A DNA stretch of 12,841 nucleotides from Gracilaria caudata. Its lineage: Eukaryota; Rhodophyta; Florideophyceae; Gracilariales; Gracilariaceae. The translations under genes were made by a program, and so were the position numbers. The stretch is taken from contig JASCIV010000755.1 of assembly GCA_030374735.1 (NCBI GenBank), positions 1 to 12,841 on the forward strand. The letters run 5' to 3'. Positions 1 through 8,821 of the stretch are shown piece after piece (within the stretch, counting starts at the first letter, position 1; each line of letters starts with the position of its first letter). The notes under the pieces are model-generated. The model was not told the origin of the DNA. It ran no database searches and was given only the letters and a program-made list of their open reading frames with translations.

Positions 1-955
1 ATCCATTATTCAGGCCATTCAAAGCTACAACGTTTCGTGTTCGATACGGAAAGATCCGGAGCGAAATGCTGCAAGACCTTCGTAAGTTCTACAGTATTCT
101 ACGATGAGGTAACAATTTCTGACTTTACCGTTCAACAGAGAATTCTGGTTCCGAGATTATACCGCAAAATACAGAAGATGAAGATGTGCCTCTAAATAAA
201 TAGTCGTTCTCGTTCGAGAAGATTCGCCGTTGTTGACGATATTCCTGCTGAAGCAAATGAAGTTGTAGGTCAAGAGGATGACCCCTCTATAAGGGAGTTC
301 AATCCAATATGTCTCACGACAGTGTGGAAACATGAAGAGAGTACGGTTCAGTACATATCTTTTGCTATTCTTTTCCCTTCAAGTGTGGAGGAGAGCCATA
401 TTGAATCACAGGTGGCAGAAAAATGAACTGCACTCGAGATAACTGTACAGTGGCCCAATCCGATGACGGACATGTCTGTACTGCACAATAAGTGGTTATC
501 AAAGCAGTTTTAGGCTTTGTTACCGTATCATCCGATGATACTTGGGTTCAACAAAACTCTTAAATCTTTGCGTAAATCTGCTTCATATCCAGTTTATTCT
601 GTTTGTAGAATTTCATTACCGTTTGCTGTGGAAACTCACATTCCCAGTAAGGAGTTCTTAGACTTTAACGATGGTTCAACGGTATTCCACTTAGATTTGA
701 AAGCTCCTGATGATTCATACGTCAAATCTCAAAGTATCAAACGAACCCAAGTAGATTGAAGCGAATAAAGTGGTTCAATTTGATGTGAAAAGTTCTGGTT
801 TAGTAGTCCTGCACTATAAAGTTTCGTTTTGAGAACGCGTTAGAATAGAGCCTATACTTAAGATTAAGCTCGGTTACAGTTTGGAATGGACCAAGAAGTT
901 CTTCGATTCCACGCCTTTTCCCGCAGTTCCCCGCTTTATAAATAGATTCGAGTAA
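1..955 (+). pseudogene. Decayed protein-coding gene of unknown family, left end outside the window
   Basis: I do not recognise this protein. A coding-like reading can be followed from the left edge to a stop at 953-955, but only by changing frame. Frame 3 carries the first part and an acidic stretch (NTEDEDVPLNK, ending at TAG 201). Frame 1 continues from about 205 to 756, interrupted in frame by TGA at 424 and TAG at 511. Frame 2 continues from 758, interrupted by TGA at 830. The pieces between stops look like real protein (for example PYHPMILGFNKTLKSLRKS near 520 and ILKIKLGYSLEWTKKFF near 860) and join without gaps. The last change is a one-base step, because the frame 1 TGA at 757 overlaps the frame 2 restart. 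Total length is about 315 codons. The number of lesions means it is not functional unless the stops are read through. A transposon-encoded accessory protein is possible but I see no motif for it. Confidence 0.6.
82..138 (+). other. Candidate 57-base spliceosomal intron inside the decayed gene
   Basis: The segment begins with GTAAGT, ends with TTCAACAG and has a branch-like CTGAC at 119-123. Frame 3 has a stop (TGA at 105) within the segment and reads open on both sides. Removing the 57 bases joins the two halves of frame 3 into about 47 codons. Frame 1 is also open across the segment without splicing, so the call is uncertain. Confidence 0.35.
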
Positions 956-2475
956 AATTTCTTATAAAAACAATAGCTATACTATACTTTTGACAAAAAA
1001 TGCGCCGTGTCACACGGCATATTTTGGACTGTTTTTGGCATAATAGCACGATTGGATCATGATCCTTCCAATATTTTCATATCTATTTCCTCCGCAGAGC
1101 TACCAAAATTGTTTTTGTTAGAGACATACCCAAACCCGAGAAATTCTTATTCATATTAGCTATGTGAGCTGAATTGAATGTAATTATAATAAAGAAACAT
1201 GATTTGTAACAACAATGCTCATAAACTGACACTGTACACCTCTTTACGTAGAAATTTCAAATTTATCCGATAAATTGTAGATGACTTAGTTGTCTACTAA
1301 GGCGATTTTGAGCCTCATATATCACTTTGTCTATGAGTTATTGTCAGTCTGTTTTGGTGACTCATTCGCGTACAACCGACATATCTACAAACAACTGATT
1401 TATCTACGAAAACGCCAATCATTTACACATTGTACACATTTTCGAGAACATCACGAAATATAGCGCGATTGTGCGTTGTTCAGCAGTATATAGCTAGTTT
1501 ATATGTACTTGAAATTTTAGAATACATCTTACAAAAATCGTAGAAACCTAATTTATTTCATAGACGACCAAGTTTTTGAGGAGTAACCCATTTGTTATGG
1601 TGTGGGTCTACTGTTGCCTAGCTAAGGACGTCACATGCCTGGAGAAGAATGCCGTTTACCGCAAAAATGAAAGGTTTTTGTTGGTCAGATTTTAGCTTAC
1701 ACTTTAGCTTAACGGTAACTTAACGTTAATTATACAAGTTAACAAGTTAAGTCACAAGCTATGAAGTGGGTTTTGGTTTTGTACAAGAAGCTTTGAAGTT
1801 ACAACAAGAATATAAAAGCTTTTTCTTCATGACATTACAACATACTAAAGGAATCAATGAGAACGTACGTACGACTAGTTAGAGAGATAATTTTACGCCA
1901 ACTATAGAATTACGGCCGCAAATAACGGAGTAATTAGTTAACCCCTTAGAACCGGGAACTTGTTATGTCTACTGAGATAGTTATAGGAAAAGCCAGTTAG
2001 ATCAAAATGCATGCGTAGATTACAAGGTACAATCAGCTCCGAAACACGCATTTGTGCACTTGTGCTACTAAGTAGTTCATTGGGAGAGGTGTATTGATTG
2101 AATGACTGCCACTCCTTGGGCGTTTTCTTATTTCTAATGAGCTACACGTAAGCAAGAAAAACACTTAGCAGTTCGTAAGCTTCCCGGTTCTAAAGGGTTG
2201 AGGGGCAACAAGCGACGCGTGATCGACGTGTACAGCGGCGATGACAAGATATGGTGTGGAACGTGGCTGACGTGTGTGCGTTTTATTGTCAATATTTTCC
2301 ACCCCACGCGAAATCTAAAGTTATCCTAAAAGAGGGCAGGTGAGCATGCTCACTTCGTGAGAATGAAGCTTTGATCGAACCTCAAACGCCCCCATGCACA
2401 CAATTCAGTTGATGTCTTCAATAAGTACAGTTATTAAGAGTGCGTGCTCATGAGATGCGCTCTGCTGCACAAGAA
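956..2475. other. AT-rich spacer without a supported gene
   Basis: No convincing gene is present. Small structures are a 6-bp hairpin (GCCGTG-TCA-CACGGC, 1004-1018), a 12-bp palindrome GGATCATGATCC (1054-1065) and TTAACGTTAA near 1720. From 2141 to 2329 (+) there is an open stretch of 62 codons with coding-like composition (ending LTCVRFIVNIFHPTRNLKLS) but no start codon, which could be a gene fragment. TTTATT at 2282-2287 gives AATAAA on the minus strand, about 190 bases beyond the stop of gene A, and is a possible polyadenylation signal for it. Confidence 0.5.
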
Positions 2476-4599
2476 TCACTCCTCAAGCTCCACGTCTTTG
2501 CTAACTACGTTGCTATGCGCAAGCGGTCCTAGAATACAATCTTCCCCAAGAAGCTCCTTCATAGCCACATATGCCACATCGTCAAAATGGGTCACCCACG
2601 AATTCACTGCAATGTGAAAAGCAGTCACAAGACAAGCTGCCAACACCATCCATCCGTGGCACATTCGGTAGGGCTTTGTAATCGCCATTAAAGGTTTCCG
2701 CCGCTCAAACGTGTAGGGCATGGTATAAACCCATGGCTCACCACTGGAGTTAAGCACCAGATCCAAGTCTCGTAGCCCCGATATCACAGCTTGCACAGTA
2801 GTCTCCAAGGGCTCACTCCACGTTACGTGATGGAGTAAACTCATGCTGTCCAGTTTCCCTCCCGAACCTTTCAACGCCATTGCGGACCACAGATTTCGAC
2901 TCGTATCCACCTCTTCATATCCGAGCTTTGTTGCAATGTTGTTCAAGATGCCGTTTAGTAATCTCACACGTTCCTCGTCGCTCATGAGGTCGGGTCGGAA
3001 AGGCATCGTTTTGAAGTTCTCCCCACTCTTGGAGTGCACAGAGGTGGACAACTCCACGGCCGCAAAGCTCCCATTCTGCGAGTACACTTCCAAAATAGTG
3101 GTGCAGGATCCGTACAAGACCTGGATTCGAAGCAAACTAGCAAGTTCCTTTTCAGGACGGATTGTACTTGGCTTCACGCACTTGAGCACTTTGCCAGACT
3201 CAAAAACTCCTCGAGTTGGCACAAAGAAATCATCGCAGTACTTATTCGATGGGTCTTGAACGCGGGGCCGACGAGAACCAGATGCGGCGGAGATGACGGG
3301 ATCAAAGTTCTGGTCAGCGAACGACTCCACACGTGCGTCTGTTCCTGCCATGATAGTTGTCACCTCAGCGCCGATGAGAAAAAGAAATGCCAGAAATGGA
3401 ACAATCGCCAGCTTGTAGTTCAACGTAGAAAGGCTTTGTCGGGGAGAAGATGCTTTGCCCTTCTGAAACGGTTCGCGTCCGCCTAAGATTCGGGAAACGT
3501 GTCGGAAACTAGATAGCCTCGAATACATGATGTACCTGGAGTAGCCATGATGATGGATACCCATTTTGGAATAAACCAAACCTTGCAAAATCTTGTGGAG
3601 TTGGGCCACAATAATCAAAGACAGGATTCCACCAATGAATTCGTTTAACAGCTCGTTGGTGGTGAAGGTATTGAACACAGACAGTCCAGACACTGAGAAT
3701 GGTACCAACTCCGGATCTATGCGCTGAGGAGCCGGCAGAATCATTGAAGGCGCTCGTGGTAAAAGGCGTATCTCCGCTGCAGACGTTCCTGAGATAAAGG
3801 ATGAGAAATTTGTGTGTGATAGAGGAAGAACATTGTCATATCGCGTGAGGTTGGACGAAATACAAACAGGAGTGAGGCTCGCCTTCTGATCAGACTCTAT
3901 GTCCTCGAAAGTGATAGTGTCCGAAAGCTGGAACAACACTGACGCACAGATCTCATTCGGATGGTCGCAGTCTGAAGCAGATTCGCATTCCGTGTAACTA
4001 GGAGGCGTACAAACGCAAGAAGACGCCGAGACCTCGCACGTGGAAACATTTCTCAGTTCAAAAACGAAGCTTTTGCGAGCCATACAACTGCGTGTTCCCA
4101 TACAGTCCTCATGGAAGAAGCATCGGTCGCCGGTGAGACCAAAGGAGTGGGCTGGGGGAGCGTAGTTGATGGGCTTATGAAGAATTGGAAAGGTTTCGTT
4201 CAAACTGCCAAAGTAACGAGAGGACAGACAGGTTCCAGAAGTGAGACCGACCTGAAGATCCCAAAAACAGAACTCTCCCGGGTCACAGTCGCTGGAAGAA
4301 GAACAGGTAATGTTTGCGTGCGGTGGGGGCTTTACGCAATAGCATTTAGGTTCGGCGCAATTGAAGCACATTCGGGGGGCGACGCAGTCAGCAGTACCAG
4401 AACAGTCGTCATCTGTGAGACCTTCGATGTCAGAAGGAGTCGGTGTGGAAGCAGGAGGCCATTGGGGATGCAGTGCAGACAGAATGACGTTCACGTCATC
4501 ATCGCTGACCACGCGATCGGCGGCTTGAGCTTGAATGACGAAGAACATCACAAAGACGGAGAAGGGGACGTACGATGAGAAAATGGCGCGAGAGAGCAT
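2476..4599 (-). CDS. Gene A: membrane protein with two ten-cysteine extracellular modules and three predicted TM segments
   Basis: This is an intact 707-residue protein of unknown function. Residues 1-26 form a signal peptide (hydrophobic core, likely cleavage after QAQA). A short Pro/Thr-rich linker leads to two cysteine modules. Module 1 has Cys 66, 72, 78, 81, 86, 88, 99, 105, 111 and 124; module 2 has Cys 160, 166, 172, 188, 195, 197, 205, 211, 218 and 246. Hydrophobic segments at about 321-343, 396-418 and 647-668 predict three membrane passes. The first loop (344-395) is rich in His, Arg and Lys, which fits a cytoplasmic location. That puts the modules and the 420-645 domain outside and the acidic tail (670-707) inside. 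Sequons at Asn 96, 134, 184, 250, 264, 509 and 617 all lie in the parts predicted to be outside. The 420-645 domain is unrecognised and contains Cys 455, 474 and 499. The start is the first ATG, directly before the signal peptide and 112 bases from a TATA box. The cysteine module is shared with gene B. A surface receptor, adhesion protein or wall-anchoring protein is possible; this is inference. Confidence 0.85.
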   Translation of the reverse strand: MLSRAIFSSYVPFSVFVMFFVIQAQAADRVVSDDDVNVILSALHPQWPPASTPTPSDIEGLTDDDCSGTADCVAPRMCFNCAEPKCYCVKPPPHANITCSSSSDCDPGEFCFWDLQVGLTSGTCLSSRYFGSLNETFPILHKPINYAPPAHSFGLTGDRCFFHEDCMGTRSCMARKSFVFELRNVSTCEVSASSCVCTPPSYTECESASDCDHPNEICASVLFQLSDTITFEDIESDQKASLTPVCISSNLTRYDNVLPLSHTNFSSFISGTSAAEIRLLPRAPSMILPAPQRIDPELVPFSVSGLSVFNTFTTNELLNEFIGGILSLIIVAQLHKILQGLVYSKMGIHHHGYSRYIMYSRLSSFRHVSRILGGREPFQKGKASSPRQSLSTLNYKLAIVPFLAFLFLIGAEVTTIMAGTDARVESFADQNFDPVISAASGSRRPRVQDPSNKYCDDFFVPTRGVFESGKVLKCVKPSTIRPEKELASLLRIQVLYGSCTTILEVYSQNGSFAAVELSTSVHSKSGENFKTMPFRPDLMSDEERVRLLNGILNNIATKLGYEEVDTSRNLWSAMALKGSGGKLDSMSLLHHVTWSEPLETTVQAVISGLRDLDLVLNSSGEPWVYTMPYTFERRKPLMAITKPYRMCHGWMVLAACLVTAFHIAVNSWVTHFDDVAYVAMKELLGEDCILGPLAHSNVVSKDVELEE

Positions 4600-4710
4600 C
4601 GCGACGAATACGAAGGGGACATGGCGCGTGTGGAGAAAACGATCATAGACGAGCGTCCTTTACGTTTGACGACAAATGGCACACCTTCGCTTTGCTCTCT
4701 TGTAAAAATG

Positions 4711-4716
4711 TTTATA
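4711..4716 (-). promoter_or_regulatory. TATA box of gene A
   Basis: The minus strand reads CGTATAAACA, 112 bases upstream of the ATG of gene A. Gene B has a TATA box at almost the same distance from its own start, which supports both calls. Confidence 0.5.
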
Positions 4717-5044
4717 CGTTCCTTACGTGTTTAACCTGAACCATGAACAGGTAGCCGGAGGTAGCCGCATATTAGTCAGAGGGTTTAAAAACGCGACCAC
4801 CAGAGGCTGTATGGGCAGCATCAAGCTGCATTGTTGACGACTGCCGTGCAAGTATGCACGCTCACGCATCATTCCTCAATTCATAGCCTTTCTTCACTTT
4901 CGAGAAGAAAGAAGAAGAGTCGAAACACATGCTTCGCGGGTGTTCTTTTATACGCTCCGCATTGGCATCATTACTTACAGTTCCAATGCGAGATCATGCC
5001 GTCTGCCAACGTTTGTGGCCTTCGCCACGTGCTGATAAACGCTG

Positions 5045-5060
5045 ATTGGTAGCTATAAAA
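5045..5060 (+). promoter_or_regulatory. Candidate inverted CCAAT box plus TATA box, plus strand
   Basis: ATTGG (5045-5049) is followed by CTATAAAAC with TATAAAA at 5054-5060. The site lies upstream of the broken secreted-protein gene and has its orientation. If it is the original promoter, that copy arose by DNA duplication and is not a retroposed mRNA. The gap to the first recognisable homology is about 100 bases. Confidence 0.4.
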
Positions 5061-5159
5061 CTGAGCTTCGCTAGCAATACGTCCACGAGCTCCATGTCTG
5101 TCCAGATGCTTCGCGAGCCTCAGATTATTCTCGCGCGGCACCGAAGAAACTCAGGAGCT

Positions 5160-5930
5160 ACTGGTGCAAGCCACGAAAATCTGCGGGCAGCGTACGAAGG
5201 TAGCCCCACAGATTGAGATCGAAGACGGAGGCTAACCGGTTACTACCCTTGTACCAGTTGCTTGCGCTACCTTGATTCCATCTAAGAGATGCACAAAAAC
5301 GCGCCGGCTCACGTGAGCAACTGAGGGATAACGCTCGTTCGGCTCCACAAAGTCATCAAACACGCCAGCATTTGGTCCACTTGTCCAGCTGTCCCTCCCC
5401 ACAGAATTGGGGGCGCACGTATCCTTGAAAGGCGTATCCATGTATCCGAATCCTGTTGACACGTACACACTGGAATTAGTGAATCGCTTATACCTTTTCT
5501 TTTCTTCGTGGCCAAAACCCGTTTTCTCCGAACATCAGGCTCAGTTCATGGAACCACTTCTCGACAAAGTTCAGTTTGAACACAACGAGGAGCAGACTCG
5601 GCCAACAGACGAGCGCGTGAGTGTCCACAAGCTGATTTGTGCGTATGAAATCGTGATGGTCCAGGCATTATCACCACCGCCAATTCAACGGAAGGGGCCG
5701 AAGACTTGGAGAGCAGACTGATTTGCAAATCAGGAGCTGCGAGTTGCAATTGAGGGAGCAGATGCAAAATGGTTTTGTCTCTAATTGCGGCGAATGCGAC
5801 GTTCTTGCTTTGCCCAATTTGCAGGCATGTTGCAAACATGCGCGGATGCAAGTATTAAAGAAAGTTTAAATGTGCAGCTCTCCTTCCCGGAGATGTCAGC
5901 GAGACCACATCAGAGCTTTATTCAACGCTG
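5160..5930 (+). pseudogene. Broken copy of the two-domain secreted Cys-rich family (relative of gene CD)
   Basis: This is a decayed relative of gene CD on the opposite strand. Domain 2 is clear: DVLALPNLQACCKHAR (about 5798-5845) matches DVLALQNFQTCCKRAR of CD. REQMQN matches EEQMQN, IITTANSTEGAEDLE (about 5660-5705) matches VITGNATEVAEDFD, and ECPQ (5619-5630) matches ECAQ. The end of domain 1 is also visible: KPVFSEHQAQ (5515-5544) matches KSVLSEEQAQ. The homologous pieces run through frames 1, 3, 2 and 1, with changes near 5612, 5706 and 5860 and a TGA at 5646. The first Cys of the domain 2 CxC pair has become Arg (TGT to CGT). Upstream, 5160-5225 is a weak match to domain 1 (a shared QA-x3-C). 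About 200 bases between 5230 and 5435 do not match and may be an insertion. The copy lacks the intron of about 490 bases inferred for CD. Confidence 0.75.
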
Positions 5931-6261
5931 GTCTTCAGTTGCGTCACGTACAGTATCTGACGTCGTGGACTTCAAGAATCCTGGAAAAGCTCCCGAAGCC
6001 AATGGTCGAGATCACGAATTAGACGATGCCCAATTCGCTGGCTGCATTGCACACGGTTCTGGTGGTGGCCATGTGTGCAATACGTCCACCTGTCATACGT
6101 CGCACTGAAACTGGCTAAAATAATAAAAAAGAACTTGAACGCTATACACGCTGAACAACGCAAAGAGGTGAATATTCTTGGGAGCAGCATCTGAAGTGCT
6201 TCAAACGCATTACGCATTGCAAAAGTAAACAACTAAGTGCCCAGTAGCCAACATTTGCGTT
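5931..6261. other. Convergent spacer between the broken gene and gene B
   Basis: No gene is supported here. A plus-strand frame stays open to 6108 but shows no homology beyond about 5930. AATAAA at 6122-6127 in an A-rich run is a candidate polyadenylation signal for the plus-strand broken gene. Confidence 0.45.
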
Positions 6262-7302
6262 TTAAGCTATGTCAGCGACGGCATTGCAGAACGCATCAGT
6301 GCCGGTAGAGGAGCAAGTCTCACCGAAATCACAGAATCTCGACGAGTCACAACCCACATTCGATCCACCCACACAAGAACAGCCAGTGGCTCCAGCACAC
6401 GGCACCACCTCCCCGGCATCATCCACTATGAGACATTCCCGAGCTCCAGCGCAGTCCTCATCCGTGGTACAAGACGACAGCGTCAGTCCGCTCGGGAAGT
6501 TACCCACTATGAGCGAGTTGGCCACGCAGAACGAAGCCGGGATTTCCGGTGAGATGCGAACACAAGCAGTGCCCACCAGGCAATCCTGAAAGGTGTCACA
6601 GTTGGACTCGATATTCACGCACGAACAGGGGGAGGCGGAGCAATCTAGTAGTCCGGATGTGAGTGACGTGCCAAAGCAGGAGCGATCCGTGGCGCATTCC
6701 GCCGAAGTAGTGCATGTCTCGAAATCCAAAGTGTCGCCGCTGAGAACCGCATTGGACACACATACGGTGGCTCCGGAGGTAAGCTCGGTGCACGTCTCTC
6801 CAGTATCACAATCTGCAGTTGTCGTGCAACTGTTATCCGATGGTAAGCAAATGCAATCACCTCCAGCACAAGTAATACTATCGCCTTCTTCGTCAAATTC
6901 GAAGCACCCTCGGACTCCCTCACATTCTGCAGACGACGTACATGGCTCCTCGTTCAGTCCCGGGCGAACGGTGGTTGGCAGTCGACCAGAATTCTCTGCA
7001 GCACTGGTTGGGCCAGAGGCTATCTTGTTGTTAAGAGTGAAATGCGAGACGAGCTGGCGAAGTGAGGGGGCGAGCACTCCGTTGATGGGCGCCGTGGTGG
7101 GGTTCTTCAGCTTTGTGCTGGTTGAGAACTGGACATGAACTGGAGTGAGAAATGTCTGAGACACTTGTTGTGCCACACGATTATGAGGCAAAGATATGGA
7201 ATGACGAGACTTAAAGCCCGCAAAAGCGCCTTGCTGTGGTGTGGCCAATGTGGAGAAAGAAAGAGCAGCAAAGACGACGGCAAATGTGATAGTGCGAAGC
7301 AT
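6262..7302 (-). CDS. Gene B: secreted protein with three ten-cysteine modules
   Basis: This is an intact 346-residue protein of unknown function. Residues 1-20 are a signal peptide (cleavage after STLA). Residues 21-118 are a low-cysteine, Ser/Thr/Asn-rich spacer. The rest is three tandem modules. Their cysteines are at 121, 127, 133, 145, 150, 152, 159, 165, 171, 181; then 197, 203, 209, 221, 226, 228, 235, 241, 247, 259; then 278, 284, 290, 302, 308, 310, 318, 324, 330, 339. All 30 cysteines of the protein fit the pattern, so 15 disulphides are expected. Each module has an Arg two residues before its third Cys in the first half, and an acidic DC-x5-C or similar second half. No transmembrane segment or sequon is seen, so the mature protein should be free outside the cell or wall-bound. 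The start is the first ATG, 111 bases from a TATA box. The same module occurs twice in gene A. It resembles small EGF-like or knottin folds in style, but I cannot assign it to a named family. Confidence 0.85.
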   Translation of the reverse strand: MLRTITFAVVFAALSFSTLATPQQGAFAGFKSRHSISLPHNRVAQQVSQTFLTPVHVQFSTSTKLKNPTTAPINGVLAPSLRQLVSHFTLNNKIASGPTSAAENSGRLPTTVRPGLNEEPCTSSAECEGVRGCFEFDEEGDSITCAGGDCICLPSDNSCTTTADCDTGETCTELTSGATVCVSNAVLSGDTLDFETCTTSAECATDRSCFGTSLTSGLLDCSASPCSCVNIESNCDTFQDCLVGTACVRISPEIPASFCVANSLIVGNFPSGLTLSSCTTDEDCAGARECLIVDDAGEVVPCAGATGCSCVGGSNVGCDSSRFCDFGETCSSTGTDAFCNAVADIA

Positions 7303-7412
7303 TTTGTTTGTGGCGCAGAGTGGAGATCAAGCGTGCGGAAGATCTATGGTGGATGAGTTGCTGAGGAAGAGTGTAGTGAAAGGTTTGGGCTCTCCGAACG
7401 ACCAAGTAGGCA

Positions 7413-7420
7413 TTTATATA
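7413..7420 (-). promoter_or_regulatory. TATA box of gene B
   Basis: The minus strand reads CTATATAAATG, 111 bases upstream of the ATG of gene B. The spacing matches that of gene A. Confidence 0.55.
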
Positions 7421-8821
7421 GGATGTGGAATGCGTATGTATTGGCACAATCTCTGAGATATGCTCTTCCTTTTCTCCTGGGATATCATAGAAATTAAAGA
7501 TACGTGGGAAAAGAATACGGTGTAAATGGGTGCAGATGTTGATACTATCACAGCTAAACAAAGGGGATGGTGGCGATACTGGAAGACCATAGGCAATGTC
7601 CTTGCTCAAGTGTTGAACAGAAACCAGTGTTAATTGGCTTCATGCTATGTAGCGTTGGTATTAAGGTACCACGTTGCTCGAATCTTACTGGCGAGGACGA
7701 TGAACCAGCTGTAGGCTTTAAACGCATGCTTTAAACGCATGCAGAATCATGATGGAAACCACATCAAAGCAATATACAGCCGCTGAAGACGAAAGATTGA
7801 ACAAATGCCCAACCAAGCAACCAGCTTATCCATTCACCATATGGAACAAATAGACGGGTCAAAACCAATGAGAAGACGACCTGACAAATACCGTTTTTAG
7901 ATTTTGGGGTTAAGAAGATTTGCATTGATGTCTCCACAGGACGGTTTCTCAGGAAGCGGATTGTAAACACTAGATTACAGCGTGATTGGCTTCCGAGATG
8001 TTACCAAGACAAAGAAGTGCAGAGCTCAAGCTGTCGAATACCCTATCCCAAATTCAAAGCACGCCCACGCACGTCAATGCTTGAGCGTTGCATGACAAAG
8101 GTAACAAAGAATTTGACTTCTTTAATGTGTTTATAGCAATCAGATTTTTGCTGAGTTGACGACTTTTGAGAAGGGTGGCACTCTCAAATGCAGATGAGCA
8201 GCTGCTAAAAGGGGTTGTGTCAATTGGAAAGACGTGACAAAGCAAAGGTATATTCGATCTCTGTTTCTTGTTCCGACCACTTGAGTAATGCACAGAAGCT
8301 GAGCATTGTTGCTTCATTTGCAACAAAGCCGCGCGTGAAGAAAATATGTTTGGTGAGAGTTGAGCTGCGAAGTAGCCAATACAGAACGGCTCGAAGGGAT
8401 TCCGGACAAAAGCACAGCGCTTTTGGTCCAGATCCACCTTGTTTGAACTTGGTTTATTAGAAGCGCGCCTGTGGAGCCCAACATCTGGAGCAAGCCGAAT
8501 CTACGCCTTGGGATATGGGCGCACCGGGGCTACCCCCAAATACACTCGGGCAGAGCGGAGGTTGACGAATATCGACATCATGAAGCCCACGTCTGCAGCG
8601 TGTATACGTGTGCTACTCAATTACGTAGAATACATACAGGTTAGGCTGTCACGATGTCACGACTTCATGTCATTTATATATGTCAACAATCACTTGAAAT
8701 ATAGGGTCCTAACGTTGAAGGATGTTTGCGCGCGAAAAGTGACCCTCCCACTCTCTCTAGAAGAGCTCAAGGCCCTGACAAGCTGTTCTGCGCTTGTACA
8801 TCCGCTCTGTTAACGGACCAA
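7421..8821. other. Spacer between gene B and gene CD without a supported gene
   Basis: Open frames exist at 8054-8437 (-) and 8439-8813 (+), but neither has a signal peptide, domain, membrane segment or relation to the neighbouring families, and they abut on opposite strands. I do not support them as genes. The segment 8460-8560 is richer in G and C than its surroundings. TTTATT at 8453-8458 (AATAAA on the minus strand) is a distant candidate polyadenylation signal for gene CD. Confidence 0.45.
7715..7742. repeat. 13-base perfect tandem duplication
   Basis: The unit GCTTTAAACGCAT occurs twice head to tail (7715-7727, 7728-7740), followed by GC. It lies about 300 bases upstream of the gene B TATA box. 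Confidence 0.8.

Larger units (their letters stand above)
4600..5080. other. Divergent intergenic region between gene A and the broken secreted-protein gene
   Basis: This holds the gene A promoter on the minus strand and a candidate plus-strand promoter near 5045-5060. A 10-base near-perfect tandem duplication (AGGTAGCCGG then AGGTAGCCGC) lies at 4749-4768. Two CCAAT motifs face each other as an 8-bp inverted repeat (CGCATTGG at 4958-4965, CCAATGCG at 4983-4990). The open frame at 4831-5052 (+) shows no domain and I do not support it as a gene. Confidence 0.45.

Noticed and set aside
2843..4578. Plus-strand open frames of 138, 150 and 155 codons
   Set aside because: They lie antisense inside gene A and show no domain or signal peptide; they are open because of gene A codon use.
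5546..5851. 101-codon minus-strand frame
   Set aside because: It is antisense to the clear domain 2 homology of the broken plus-strand copy.
6596..6923. Minus-strand open frames overlapping gene B in other frames
   Set aside because: They are alternative frames of gene B, without its cysteine periodicity.
6269..7138. Plus-strand open frames rich in Ser, Pro and Gln
   Set aside because: Antisense shadows of the cysteine-rich gene B; the intact signal peptide and periodic cysteines are on the minus strand.
8054..8813. Two abutting open frames, minus (127 codons) and plus (124 codons)
   Set aside because: No signal peptide, membrane segment or recognisable motif, and composition like the spacer; not supported as genes without transcript data.
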